NCBI GenBank assembly: GCA_038049695.1
Contig: CP142451.1
Location: 66,965,501 to 67,029,500 of the forward strand
Source of the DNA: Cinnamomum chago
Taxonomy: Eukaryota > Streptophyta > Magnoliopsida > Laurales > Lauraceae
Direction: 5' to 3'
Length of the DNA: 64,000 nucleotides
The notes beneath the pieces are model-generated. The model saw only the letters and a program-made list of their open reading frames with translations. It was not told the DNA's origin and ran no database searches. The position numbers and the translations under genes were made by a program. Positions 47,885-59,519 of the stretch are shown piece after piece. The stretch's first letter is position 1; each line of letters opens with the position of its first letter.

Positions 47885-48676
47885 CTAGAGTGGATGGACC
47901 ATCCCGTTAAAGACAGGGAAGCGAGCTAGCCGCGCTTCCATTCCGACGATGTAAGCTTCAAGTTGCCTTTGCGTTTCTTTAAAATTATCTGGAGGACCCT
48001 GGAAAGCACCACAAATCTCCCGAATACGCTCAAAGTCATTCAGATAAGCAGTGTACACCGGGTGGATAAGTGCGGAAAGGCTAGTATTTTGCATCTCGAA
48101 GTACTTTCTGTAGCGCCGAGGAACGGACGACTCAACTTCGTGGGGGCAAGACATCACCATGAGCTCCAATTGATCCATCCGCCTATGTAAGGTATTAAAA
48201 TCATCAATGGGAGCCCGTACATTGGCAGCCTTTGTAGCCTCCCATACCTCAAACATTCCCCTGACATCCAACATGCTCCATAAAAGAAATTGGAGCACGC
48301 TGCTGATGAAAGCCGGTAGATCCTCTAGAAGCCCATCATAACTATTCAACCTATTCAGAGCGGTCCTGCCCACAATACACAAGTCACCATACAGCCCACA
48401 GATGCCTTTGTACTTCATAACCAATAAATCATATCTGCTGCGTCTAATATCCACAATGTGCTTGTCCATCATTTCTTCAAATTGAAATATACAATCATAG
48501 GTAGCAGGAAGGGAAGATTCATGTTCAATGTAGAATTCCACCCGTTCTTCAGAGCTGTAATATCCCGTCTTTTCAGCCCCAGGAGACCAATATTCGTCCC
48601 CTGGCGAATAAGGCATGCAGGCGGAAGGGCCCCCGACACCATCAACCACAAACGAGGATACTGGAGCCCCAGCCAT
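47885..48676 (-). CDS. Antisense gene of element B, 263-codon coding block
   Basis: Starts at an ATG in good context (TTCAATGGCTGGG) 16 bases after an acceptor-like TATCTACAG (ending 48693) and runs to TAG at 47885. The protein starts MAGAPVSSFVVDGVGG and has a mostly helical middle (EEMMDKHIVDIRRSRYDLLV, and a Leu-rich stretch LPAFISSVLQFLLWSML) with no Cys/His cluster or catalytic motif. I do not recognise the family. The open frame extends further upstream (to 48892), but that part includes the acceptor and GGGCGCC boxes, so I prefer the internal ATG. Its promoter is probably at 62.6 kb, across a first intron that now holds the tandem complex. Confidence 0.65.
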   Translation of the reverse strand: MAGAPVSSFVVDGVGGPSACMPYSPGDEYWSPGAEKTGYYSSEERVEFYIEHESSLPATYDCIFQFEEMMDKHIVDIRRSRYDLLVMKYKGICGLYGDLCIVGRTALNRLNSYDGLLEDLPAFISSVLQFLLWSMLDVRGMFEVWEATKAANVRAPIDDFNTLHRRMDQLELMVMSCPHEVESSVPRRYRKYFEMQNTSLSALIHPVYTAYLNDFERIREICGAFQGPPDNFKETQRQLEAYIVGMEARLARFPVFNGMVHPL

Positions 48677-49084
48677 TGAAATGGAACAAGACCTGTAGAT
48701 ACACATACAAAGATTTAAAAATCTCTCACATAATGAAAGCAAGTCAAAAAGCTTAGACTTCAAGAATTGGAAGGGTCCCAAAGACGACATAAAAAAAAGT
48801 AAAATCAAGGGGCCACTTGGGCGCCCCTGGGGTGGCGCCCAGGTCTGTTTCGAGGCATTCACCCCGAAGAGTACGGGTTCGGCTTTGGTCATTCTACCAT
48901 GCCTTCTTAAATCTATGGATGATATTCTCAGAGGTACTGCACACTGTCCTAAACCCTTTTGAGAACTAAGAGGTCCAAACTACATGCCCATATAATACAT
49001 CATCTTAACACAAAGGAACGAAGCTAACACAATGTTAACAAAAGAAACTCCATGAGATTGAAAATAATGCAATAGTAACCAACT
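48677..49084 (-). other. End of the first intron of the B antisense gene
   Basis: Short exon part (48692-48677), acceptor-like CTACAG (48694-48693), then noncoding DNA with a pair of GGGCGCC boxes (48819-48825 and 48834-48840). Its right edge is the target duplication AAAAG (49085-49089) of the tandem complex. Confidence 0.6.
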
Positions 49085-49977
49085 AAAAGTGTAAGTCCAT
49101 GGGGATCCGAACCCTAGAGGGGGGGTGAATAGGGTGAGCTTCAACTATGACCAATTTTAACAATTTTAACTTCTTAAAAACAAACTAGTCACAAGTGATG
49201 ATTATCAAACAAAATGCGGAAGCTTAAAGAAAACAATCACCACAAAGCAAGCATCATCACACAAGTATTTATAGTGGTTCGGCCTCAATGCCTACATCCA
49301 CTACCGGCTTGTGATCCAACACCCCACCGGATTTCCACTATTTATGCTTTTCAATAGGCTAAGCAATAACCTTTACAATATGCTTTCCAAGGCTAAGCAA
49401 TAACCTTACATTGATGTTTTTCAAGGCTTAACATCAACCTATACAATGTGCTTTTATAGGCTAAGCAATAACCTCTTCAACCACAAGGTTGGTTATCTCA
49501 CTAAGATAGTGTCTTTAATACACTTGATGGAGATTCTATTTAGCTCATTACAATACCTCTTAAATAGGCGGATATGGAAGTGAAAAACTAATACACACTC
49601 ACACTATGAATGCAAAGATGAAAACATATGAAGTGTGTGTGTGTGGTCCTCAATCATTTTGAAAATGAAAATTCATAAATGTATGCCTAAGGCTTTTGAA
49701 AGTTTTAGCTCAAAAACATTTATGATTGAGGATGTAATGCAATCACATGTTAAAAGTAACAACTTGTTAATGATATCAAAGTTACACAAGTTGTATGAAA
49801 TGGATTAGCTCTAAACATGTGATGCATAGGGATGTCAATCAAATCATCAATGAAGCTCAAAACATAAAAATAGATTTGATTGAAATTAGGGGACAAATCA
49901 TATGTAATTATAAAGACAACTTGAAAATGATTTGCCAATCAAAGTAAGGCAAGTTGTGAAACATTAAAACAATAATA

Positions 49978-50560
49978 CACATATGATTTGTAATGATGTT
50001 GGATCCAAAACATAAGATACATTTGAGAGAGATTTTCTTATGATGGAAAAACAACAACCAATGATTCAACAAAGTATATGAATCATGTTACATATTTCAT
50101 TAACATGATCTACTTAGATTTACCAAAGATAAAGTACTACTTTGATGAATCAATGGTGATGTATCCAAAACAATAGATCTATTCAAAATATAACACATGC
50201 TAAGGATACAACACATCATAGGTTAACATGTTACTAAGATTTACCAATGATAAAACAAAACATGAAAACATATGATTTGTAAAGAAGTTGAGTCCAAAAC
50301 ATAAGATACTTTTGAAAGTGATTTTCTTATGATGGAAAACAACAACCAAAGATTCAACCAAGTATATGGATCATGTTACATATGATTTACCAAGTTCTTT
50401 CATTAACATGATCTACTTAGATTTACCAATTCAAGTACTACTTGGATTGAATCATATGGTGTTGTATCCAAAACAATAAATCAACTCAAAACATAAAATA
50501 TGTTAAGGACACAACACAAACATAGTTTAACATGCTAGAAATGATTTACCAAAAATAAAA
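49978..50560 (-). repeat. 291-bp direct duplication inside the LTR of the tandem complex
   Basis: Two paragraphs beginning ACATATGATTTGTAA at 49978 and 50269 share the order of phrases (AAAACATAAGATAC, GATTTTCTTATGATGG, AACAACAACCAA, TTAACATGATCTACTTAG). Also present in solo LTR C and in the other two LTRs. Confidence 0.8.
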
Positions 50561-50743
50561 CAAAAGCATGAAAACATATGATTAAGGAAGGAAGAGCCTA
50601 CTTGGTGGTTTAACTTCATTAATCCAAGCTTTAGCTTTCCTAATCATCCCCTTCATCCCTTGGTTCTTTTCCCTTTTGATATGCCTCAAATCCTCTCAAG
50701 GAGGGGTTAAAAATTCCCAACTTTTGGCAAGGGAAAGAACTCA

Positions 50744-50751
50744 TATTTATA
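50744..50751 (-). promoter_or_regulatory. TATA box of the tandem-complex LTR
   Basis: TATAAATA on minus in the context CCCTATAAATATGAG. Repeated at 55959-55966 and 61174-61181, and conserved in solo LTR C (near 3271-3280). It lies about 27 bp from the nearest GGTCGACC palindrome. Confidence 0.8.
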
Positions 50752-50777
50752 GGGAAAAGTGGCCAACGGCTAGTTCT

Positions 50778-50906
50778 CGGTCGACCGGCAAACAGGCCTC
50801 GGTCGACCGAGAACACACAACGGTCATATTTCTGACCGTTGGTGCTCCCAGGCAATTTTTGCCTGCAGTTGTCTCGGTCGACCGAGACCTGCCTCTCGGT
50901 CGACCG
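50778..50906 (-). promoter_or_regulatory. Paired GGTCGACC palindromes and hairpins beside the LTR TATA box
   Basis: Four copies of CGGTCGACCG at 50778, 50800, 50875 and 50897, arranged as two pairs each 22 bp apart. Between the pairs lie the inverted repeats CAACGGTCA/TGACCGTTG (around 50818-50841) and CAGGCAA/TTGCCTG (around 50848-50865). In solo LTR C the boxes sit at 3306, 3328, 3404 and 3426, with the same 22-bp spacing. Identical copies lie 5,215 and 10,430 bp further right. This has the form of an upstream activating region for a dimeric factor. Confidence 0.85.
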
Positions 50907-51299
50907 GCGACACTGCCGGGACAGCCCCCTTTTTGCAAAATTTCCAACTTTTGCACATTTCAAAGTTATTTCTTTGGGGGACCTTTTGGCCACTAAATCA
51001 AGCTTGAAAAACATGTTTTAAAGATTTTAATGGTTTTTAAAACATGACATAAAAAGCCTAAAAAGATTCAAAACTTTTAAAACAAAGGCTTGCTTGATTT
51101 CTTGAAAACTCTTTTCTAAAAACTAATGCATCCAAGTTTTAAAAACAAATCATGCATAAATCAATACATTTACAAATCTTAAAACCAATGCATGAATAAA
51201 ACAAGATTTCAAGTTTTCTAAAACCAATGCAAGTGTGTAAATCAAATGATGCTTGAATGAAATGCATCCATCAAATTGCAATCTATAAAAACCCTAACA

Positions 51300-51312
51300 A
51301 TCTCCCCCTTTG
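51300..51312 (-). other. Polypurine tract of the tandem complex
   Basis: On minus, GCAAAGGGGGAGAT abuts the LTR start TGTTAGGG at 51299. The wider context CATCAAATTGCAAAGG resembles, from memory, the 3' ends of Ty1/copia elements of the SIRE/Maximus kind, hinting at the autonomous parent. Repeated at 56515-56527; absent after the third LTR, as expected. Confidence 0.8.
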
Positions 51313-54291
51313 CAATTTGATGGCAAACACACTCACCACTGAAAATACACACTTAGTCTTCAGCTCCCCCTCAGCTGGACAAGGCTTGAAATCTTCTTGG
51401 ATGCTCCTTCTCATAGCTTGGGCTCTTGGACTTCAATCTTCATGATGCTTGGAGCTTGATCAACCTTCAAGCTTTCTTTCTTCTTTCTTTCTTTATCCAA
51501 GCATCTTCTTTAGCTTCCAAGCTTTCTTTCTTCTATTAGCTCTCCCCCTTTGACCATGCCTCTTTCTCCCTTTGGCAAGCTATGCATTCTCTCCCTTTGT
51601 AGAAGATCATACACAACTCTCCCCTTAGGAAGCTTGGACATTCTCTTCACCCTATTGAGAACTTGCATAATTTCTCCCCCTTTGCCATTAAATTGCAAAG
51701 GTACCTACACACATGAAACAAGGAAAATACCATTAGTAGCACCTGTTAACAAATGAAATCGAAGATGAAATACATAACAGGCTATCATGTGAGGTAGTAG
51801 TCTCTAAGGGTTCAAAGGCAATCCTAGGGTCAATTTGATCACAACTAATACTTCCTATGAAGGTTTACACTCCCCCTCAATCCATTCTCTTCTTTTGTCA
51901 AACTTTTGACAAAGATTTAACTATTAGGTACAAGAAGAAGATGGTTTAACCAAGTGAGGGTCAACTTCAAAGAAAGGATTAGATTCATTTAACTATCAAG
52001 CTCATATGATCAAATTGCCAAAAGAAAGCAAGGTCTATGGGAAAAGCCATCATGGATATCAATTGGAAAGACAAAGAATACCAATTGAGATTTAGGATAT
52101 GACTATTTAAATCAATCACTCTAAAATGGATTTAAAAATATACCTATTAGGAAAAATCCAAATTAGAGCTATCCATGATATGGGGTTTACTCAAACATAG
52201 CATCAATCAATATTACTAATGAAAATCATATGCTATGTAAGAGTTTGAAAATCATTTCATTCAATCAATAAATATGACTTATTAAGGTGCATGAAAGAGT
52301 GAAATGAAATTCAAACATGAAGCCAACCTCAACTAATAACCAACCAATATTATGAACACATAAACATGGTGGTCATGAGATATACCTATATGAGCAAAGA
52401 GAGGTGGCAACATGAGCATAATGATGCTAATGGTGTGTGACATGGAACAACCATATTACTTATCAAGTTCAATCCAATGCACACAAGATTTATCACATTC
52501 ACAAGAAATCAAATCAATCAAACATTATACCAATTGAATCCAATTGAATTTGATAACATGATAAAGAGCAAGAATGTGACAAAATTCCATCAAGCATCAT
52601 AAATGCATATTCATCACTTTTAAAGATATAACTATAGAGCATAGTGATGAACAAGGTAAATTGCAATGCAAAAGGATATTACTTTGAAATGCATGCAATT
52701 TAAAAAGTGACTAAATCATATGAATTCAACATCTAAGTTATCCATCAAACACATAGAAATATGAGGAATGGATTTCAAAGAGTTTCATATGATCAAGATC
52801 ACTACTATGAAGTTGAAACATGTCTAAGGATGATATCACTTAGAGAATACACATGAATCAACATCATAACCATCCAAATAGAAATGACTATAAAAGCATA
52901 GAGGATGGATTTTAGTTCTAGTATGGTTTCTACAAATGTAATAAATAACACAACCATACATAGAACACTTTGACATTTGCATAGAGAGGATCAATCAACA
53001 CTCAAGATCTAACTCATACCAATCATTAAAAAGAATATTACTATTTAGGCACAAGAAGGTATGAAGTTAAAAAGGATCAATCTATCATGTAACATCTCCA
53101 CTCTTAGCAAATGTACTAAGCTTACAATGCAATGGACAATAGATATGAGGTTTATACCAAATGAACTTAGCACATAAAATCACATATGTACCAAAAAAAG
53201 TTCAAATACAAGATTTTACTATAAAGCACATAAACACTCATTAATTTGCATTAATGAAACTATATACCAAAATAGGCACAAACATGCAAATCAATGAAAC
53301 CATATCCAACCATGCAATGTAAGACAACAAAATCAATTTGCATAAAGAATGTAACTCAAAGAGCAAAGATGCAAATTGTTTGTAAAAATTATTTCATTTC
53401 AAATGATACAATCATAATTAGGCACAAGGAAATAAATTCAAGGAAAATGCTTCAATAAATACAACCAATAAAGCATAGAACATTTTCCAAAGTTTCTCAA
53501 ATCACTTCAATTTATGAAAGAATCATTTATAGAATTAAGAGCAAGTGATTTTGAAAAACAAGAAGTGTACTATTGTAAATTTTCAATTTGTAAAACAATA
53601 GACACTCACAAAGTTTCCATACCAAGAGATATAACTTGAAAATCAATGGAAAACTTAAATAGATTCAAATCATTTGATTCAAAAAGGATATAACTATGAC
53701 AATCATCAAATGATTTTCCAACATCAATTGATCATGAAAAACTAGCTATGAAAGCATTTGTAATCACAATCAATTGATCATGAATAGATATGCACTACAA
53801 GAGATATAACTATATGAACAAAATGCAAATCCATCATGAAAGTAATGCAACCAAAGGATTTTGAAAACCATGAGATATAACTTAGAAGCTCATGAATACA
53901 AAATCAAATGATCACAAAGAAACATTGCATTTTAAAAGAAATGTGACTATAAAGCAACAAAATGCAAATGTATCAAGACCAACAAATAGATATAACTAAA
54001 AAGCATAGGCTGGTCTAGGGGTATCAAGGCCTTAAGGTTACTCAAATAGTCTACCTTTGAAAATTCACCTAAAGCCTTGAAAAGGTTGTCCTTGAAAGAT
54101 CACTTTGAGGACTCACCAACTCTAGAAGATATAACTTGAGAAAGTCTTAGAGTGGTGCAATGAGGCTAGGGAAATTCATTTTCAAACATAGTGGAAATCT
54201 TTAAAAAGATATGCAATAAAAACACAACACTAGGGTTCAAATCTAGCAAGGATCAACTCCGGGTTGTTAAGCCCTAAAATGGAGTAACCCT

Positions 54292-54302
54292 CTCTGATAC
54301 CA
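54292..54302 (-). other. Primer-binding site (initiator methionine tRNA type)
   Basis: On minus, TGGTATCAGAG follows the LTR end ACA by two bases. TGGTATCAGAGC is the usual complement of the 3' end of initiator tRNA-Met used by many plant LTR elements. Repeated at 59507-59517. Confidence 0.88.
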
Positions 54303-54304
54303 CT

Positions 54305-56514
54305 TGTAAGTCCATGGGGATCCGAACCCTAGAGGGGGGGTGAATAGGGTGAGCTTCAACTATGACCAATTTTAACAATTTTAACTTCTTAAAAACAAAC
54401 TAGTCACAAGTGATGATTATCAAACAAAATGCGGAAGCTTAAAGAAAACAATCACCACAAAGCAAGCATCATCACACAAGTATTTATAGTGGTTCGGCCT
54501 CAATGCCTACATCCACTACCGGCTTGTGATCCAACACCCCACCGGATTTCCACTATTTATGCTTTTCAATAGGCTAAGCAATAACCTTTACAATATGCTT
54601 TCCAAGGCTAAGCAATAACCTTACATTGATGTTTTTCAAGGCTTAACATCAACCTATACAATGTGCTTTTATAGGCTAAGCAATAACCTCTTCAACCACA
54701 AGGTTGGTTATCTCACTAAGATAGTGTCTTTAATACACTTGATGGAGATTCTATTTAGCTCATTACAATGCCTCTTAAATAGGCGGATATGGAAGTGAAA
54801 AACTAATACACACTCACACTATGAATGCAAAGATGAAAACATATGAAGTGTGTGTGTGTGGTCCTCAATCATTTTGAAAATGAAAATTCATAAATGTATG
54901 CCTAAGGCTTTTGAAAGTTTTAGCTCAAAAACATTTATGATTGAGGATGTAATGCAATCACATGTTAAAAGTAACAACTTGTTAATGATATCAAAGTTAC
55001 ACAAGTTGTATGAAATGGATTAGCTCTAAACATGTGATGCATAGGGATGTCAATCAAATCATCAATGAAGCTCAAAACATAAAAATAGATTTGATTGAAA
55101 TTAGGGGACAAATCATATGTAATTATAAAGACAACTTGAAAATGATTTGCCAATCAAAGTAAGGCAAGTTGTGAAACATTAAAACAATAATACACATATG
55201 ATTTGTAATGATGTTGGATCCAAAACATAAGATACATTTGAGAGAGATTTTCTTATGATGGAAAAACAACAACCAATGATTCAACAAAGTATATGAATCA
55301 TGTTACATATTTCATTAACATGATCTACTTAGATTTACCAAAGATAAAGTACTACTTTGATGAATCAATGGTGATGTATCCAAAACAATAGATCTATTCA
55401 AAATATAACACATGCTAAGGATACAACACATCATAGGTTAACATGTTACTAAGATTTACCAATGATAAAACAAAACATGAAAACATATGATTTGTAAAGA
55501 AGTTGAGTCCAAAACATAAGATACTTTTGAAAGTGATTTTCTTATGATGGAAAACAACAACCAAAGATTCAACCAAGTATATGGATCATGTTACATATGA
55601 TTTACCAAGTTCTTTCATTAACATGATCTACTTAGATTTACCAATTCAAGTACTACTTGGATTGAATCATATGGTGTTGTATCCAAAACAATAAATCAAC
55701 TCAAAACATAAAATATGTTAAGGACACAACACAAACATAGTTTAACATGCTAGAAATGATTTACCAAAAATAAAACAAAAGCATGAAAACATGTGATTAA
55801 GGAAGGAAGAGCCTACTTGGTGGTTTAACTTCATTAATCCAAGCTTTAGCTTTCCTAATCATCCCCTTCATCCCTTGGTTCTTTTCCCTTTTGATATGCC
55901 TCAAATCCTCTCAAGGAGGGGTTAAAAATTCCCAACTTTTGGCAAGGGAAAGAACTCATATTTATAGGGAAAAGTGGCCAACGGCTAGTTCTCGGTCGAC
56001 CGGCAAACAGGCCTCGGTCGACCGAGAACACACAACGGTCATATTTCTGACCGTTGGTGCTCCCAGGCAATTTTTGCCTGCAGTTGTCTCGGTCGACCGA
56101 GACCTGCCTCTCGGTCGACCGGCGACACTGCCGGGACAGCCCCCTTTTTGCAAAATTTCCAACTTTTGCACATTTCAAAGTTATTTCTTTGGGGGACCTT
56201 TTGGCCACTAAATCAAGCTTGAAAAACATGTTTTAAAGATTTTAATGGTTTTTAAAACATGACATAAAAAGCCTAAAAAGATTCAAAACTTTTAAAACAA
56301 AGGCTTGCTTGATTTCTTGAAAACTCTTTTCTAAAAACTAATGCATCCAAGTTTTAAAAACAAATCATGCATAAATCAATACATTTACAAATCTTAAAAC
56401 CAATGCATGAATAAAACAAGATTTCAAGTTTTCTAAAACCAATGCAAGTGTGTAAATCAAATGATGCTTGAATGAAATGCATCCATCAAATTGCAATCTA
56501 TAAAAACCCTAACA
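54305..56514 (-). mobile_element. LTR 2 (middle LTR) of the tandem complex
   Basis: Flanked by the primer site on its left and the polypurine tract on its right, with no target duplication. It therefore serves as 5' LTR of the left unit and 3' LTR of the right unit. Nearly identical to LTR 1; I noticed changes matching LTR 1 positions near 49557 and 50577. Confidence 0.95.
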
Positions 56515-59500
56515 ATCTCCCCCTTTGCAATTTGATGGCAAACACACTCACCACTGAAAATACACACTTAGTCTTCAGCTCCCCCTCAGCTGGACAAGGC
56601 TTGAAATCTTCTTGGATGCTCCTTCTCATAGCTTGGGCTCTTGGACTTCAATCTTCATGATGCTTGGAGCTTGATCAACCTTCAAGCTTTCTTTCTTCTT
56701 TCTTTCTTTATCCAAGCATCTTCTTTAGCTTCCAAGCTTTCTTTCTTCTATTAGCTCTCCCCCTTTGACCATGCCTCTTTCTCCCTTTGGCAAGCTATGC
56801 ATTCTCTCCCTTTGTAGAAGATCATACACAACTCTCCCCTTAGGAAGCTTGGACATTCTCTTCACCCTATTGAGAACTTGCATAATTTCTCCCCCTTTGC
56901 CATTAAATTGCAAAGGTACCTACACACATGAAACAAGGAAAATACCATTAGTAGCACCTGTTAACAAATGAAATCGAAGATGAAATACATAACAGGCTAT
57001 CATGTGAGGTAGTAGTCTCTAAGGGTTCAAAGGCAATCCTAGGGTCAATTTGATCACAACTAATACTTCCTATGAAGGTTTACACTCCCCCTCAATCCAT
57101 TCTCTTCTTTTGTCAAACTTTTGACAAAGATTTAACTATTAGGTACAAGAAGAAGATGGTTTAACCAAGTGAGGGTCAACTTCAAAGAAAGGATTAGATT
57201 CATTTAACTATCAAGCTCATATGATCAAATTGCCAAAAGAAAGCAAGGTCTATGGGAAAAGCCATCATGGATATCAATTGGAAAGACAAAGAATACCAAT
57301 TGAGATTTAGGATATGACTATTTAAATCAATCACTCTAAAATGGATTTAAAAATATACCTATTAGGAAAAATCCAAATTAGAGCTATCCATGATATGGGG
57401 TTTACTCAAACATAGCATCAATCAATATTACTAATGAAAATCATATGCTATGTAAGAGTTTGAAAATCATTTCATTCAATCAATAAATATGACTTATTAA
57501 GGTGCATGAAAGAGTGAAATGAAATTCAAACATGAAGCCAACCTCAACTAATAACCAACCAATATTATGAACACATAAACATGGTGGTCATGAGATATAC
57601 CTATATGAGCAAAGAGAGGTGGCAACATGAGCATAATGATGCTAATGGTGTGTGACATGGAACAACCATATTACTTATCAAGTTCAATCCAATGCACACA
57701 AGATTTATCACATTCACAAGAAATCAAATCAATCAAACATTATACCAATTGAATCCAATTGAATTTGATAACATGATAAAGAGCAAGAATGTGACAAAAT
57801 TCCATCAAGCATCATAAATGCATATTCATCACTTTTAAAGATATAACTATAGAGCATAGTGATGAACAAGGTAAATTGCAATGCAAAAGGATATTACTTT
57901 GAAATGCATGCAATTTAAAAAGTGACTAAATCATATGAATTCAACATCTAAGTTATCCATCAAACACATAGAAATATGAGGAATGGATTTCAAAGAGTTT
58001 CATATGATCAAGATCACTACTATGAAGTTGAAACATGTCTAAGGATGATATCACTTAGAGAATACACATGAATCAACATCATAACCATCCAAATAGAAAT
58101 GACTATAAAAGCATAGATGATGGATTTTAGTTCTAGTATGGTTTCTACAAATGTAATAAATAACACAACCATACATAGAACACTTTGACATTTGCATAGA
58201 GAGGATCAATCAACACTCAAGATCTAACTCATACCAATCATTAAAAAGAATATTACTATTTAGGCACAAGAAGGTATGAAGTTAAAAAGGATCAATCTAT
58301 CATGTAACATCTCCACTCTTAGCAAATGTACTAAGCTTACAATGCAATGGACAATAGATATGAGGTTTATACCAAATGAACTTAGCACATAAAATCACAT
58401 ATGTACCAAAAAAAGTTCAAATACAAGATTTTACTATAAAGCACATAAACACTCATTAATTTGCATTAATGAAACTATATACCAAAATAGGCACAAACAT
58501 GCAAATCAATGAAACCATATCCAACCATGCAATGTAAGACAACAAAATCAATTTGCATAAAGAATGTAACTCAAAGAGCAAAGATGCAAATTGTTTGTAA
58601 AAATTATTTCATTTCAAATGATACAATCATAATTAGGCACAAGGAAATAAATTCAAGGAAAATGCTTCAATAAATACAACCAATAAAGCATAGAACATTT
58701 TCCAAAGTTTCTCAAATCACTTCAATTTATGAAAGAATCATTTATAGAATTAAGAGCAAGTGATTTTGAAAAACAAGAAGTGTACTATTGTAAATTTTCA
58801 ATTTGTAAAACAATAGACACTCACAAAGTTTCCATACCAAGAGATATAACTTGAAAATCAATGGAAAACTTAAATAGATTCAAATCATTTGATTCAAAAA
58901 GGATATAACTATGACAATCATCAAATGATTTTCCAACATCAATTGATCATGAAAAACTAGCTATGAAAGCATTTGTAATCACAATCAATTGATCATGAAT
59001 AGATATGCACTACAAGAGATATAACTATATGAACAAAATGCAAATCCATCATGAAAGTAATGCAACCAAAGGATTTTGAAAACCATGAGATATAACTTAG
59101 AAGCTCATGAATACAAAATCAAATGATCACAAAGAAACATTGCATTTTAAAAGAAATGTGACTATAAAGCAACAAAATGCAAATGTATCAAGACCAACAA
59201 ATAGATATAACTAAAAAGCATAGGCTGGTCTAGGGGTATCAAGGCCTTAAGGTTACTCAAATAGTCTACCTTTGAAAATTCACCTAAAGCCTTGAAAAGG
59301 TTGTCCTTGAAAGATCACTTTGAGGACTCACCAACTCTAGAAGATATAACTTGAGAAAGTCTTAGAGTGGTGCAATGAGGCTAGGGAAATTCATTTTCAA
59401 ACATAGTGGAAATCTTTAAAAAGATATGCAATAAAAACACAACACTAGGGTTCAAATCTAGCAAGGATCAACTCCGGGTTGTTAAGCCCTAAAATGGAGT

Positions 59501-59519
59501 AACCCTCTCTGATACCACT
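56515..59519 (-). mobile_element. Internal region 2 of the tandem complex (noncoding)
   Basis: A second copy of internal region 1, same length (3,005 bp), with one difference that I noticed (near 58118 against 52903). It has the same primer site, polypurine tract and periodic motif. Confidence 0.92.

Larger units (their letters stand above)
49090..51299 (-). mobile_element. LTR 1 of the tandem complex (3' LTR on minus)
   Basis: On minus it starts TGTTAGGGTTTT and ends GGACTTACA. It contains the palindrome cluster (50778-50906), a TATA box (50751-50744) and a 291-bp direct duplication (49978-50560). Its left neighbour is the AAAAG duplication. Confidence 0.95.
51300..54304 (-). mobile_element. 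Internal region 1 of the tandem complex (noncoding)
   Basis: On minus it begins with the primer site (54302-54292) and ends with the polypurine tract (around 51311-51300). No frame longer than about 70 codons and no domain. A loose periodic motif GATATAACTATAnAGCA occurs at least fifteen times (52094-54130). Extra CAAAGGGGGAGA words lie near 51541-51553 and 51675-51687. Confidence 0.9.

Noticed and set aside
50640-51014. Minus-strand frame of 124 codons, repeated at 55855 and 61070, and its plus-strand partners of 106 codons
   Set aside because: They lie across the palindromic promoter boxes, where GGTCGACC reads open on both strands (RSTE, VDRD). They repeat only because the LTR repeats, and there is no domain. 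Not genes.
54292-54302. tRNA gene suggested by the match to initiator tRNA-Met
   Set aside because: Only the 11-12 bases of a primer-binding site are present; no cloverleaf can be formed around it.
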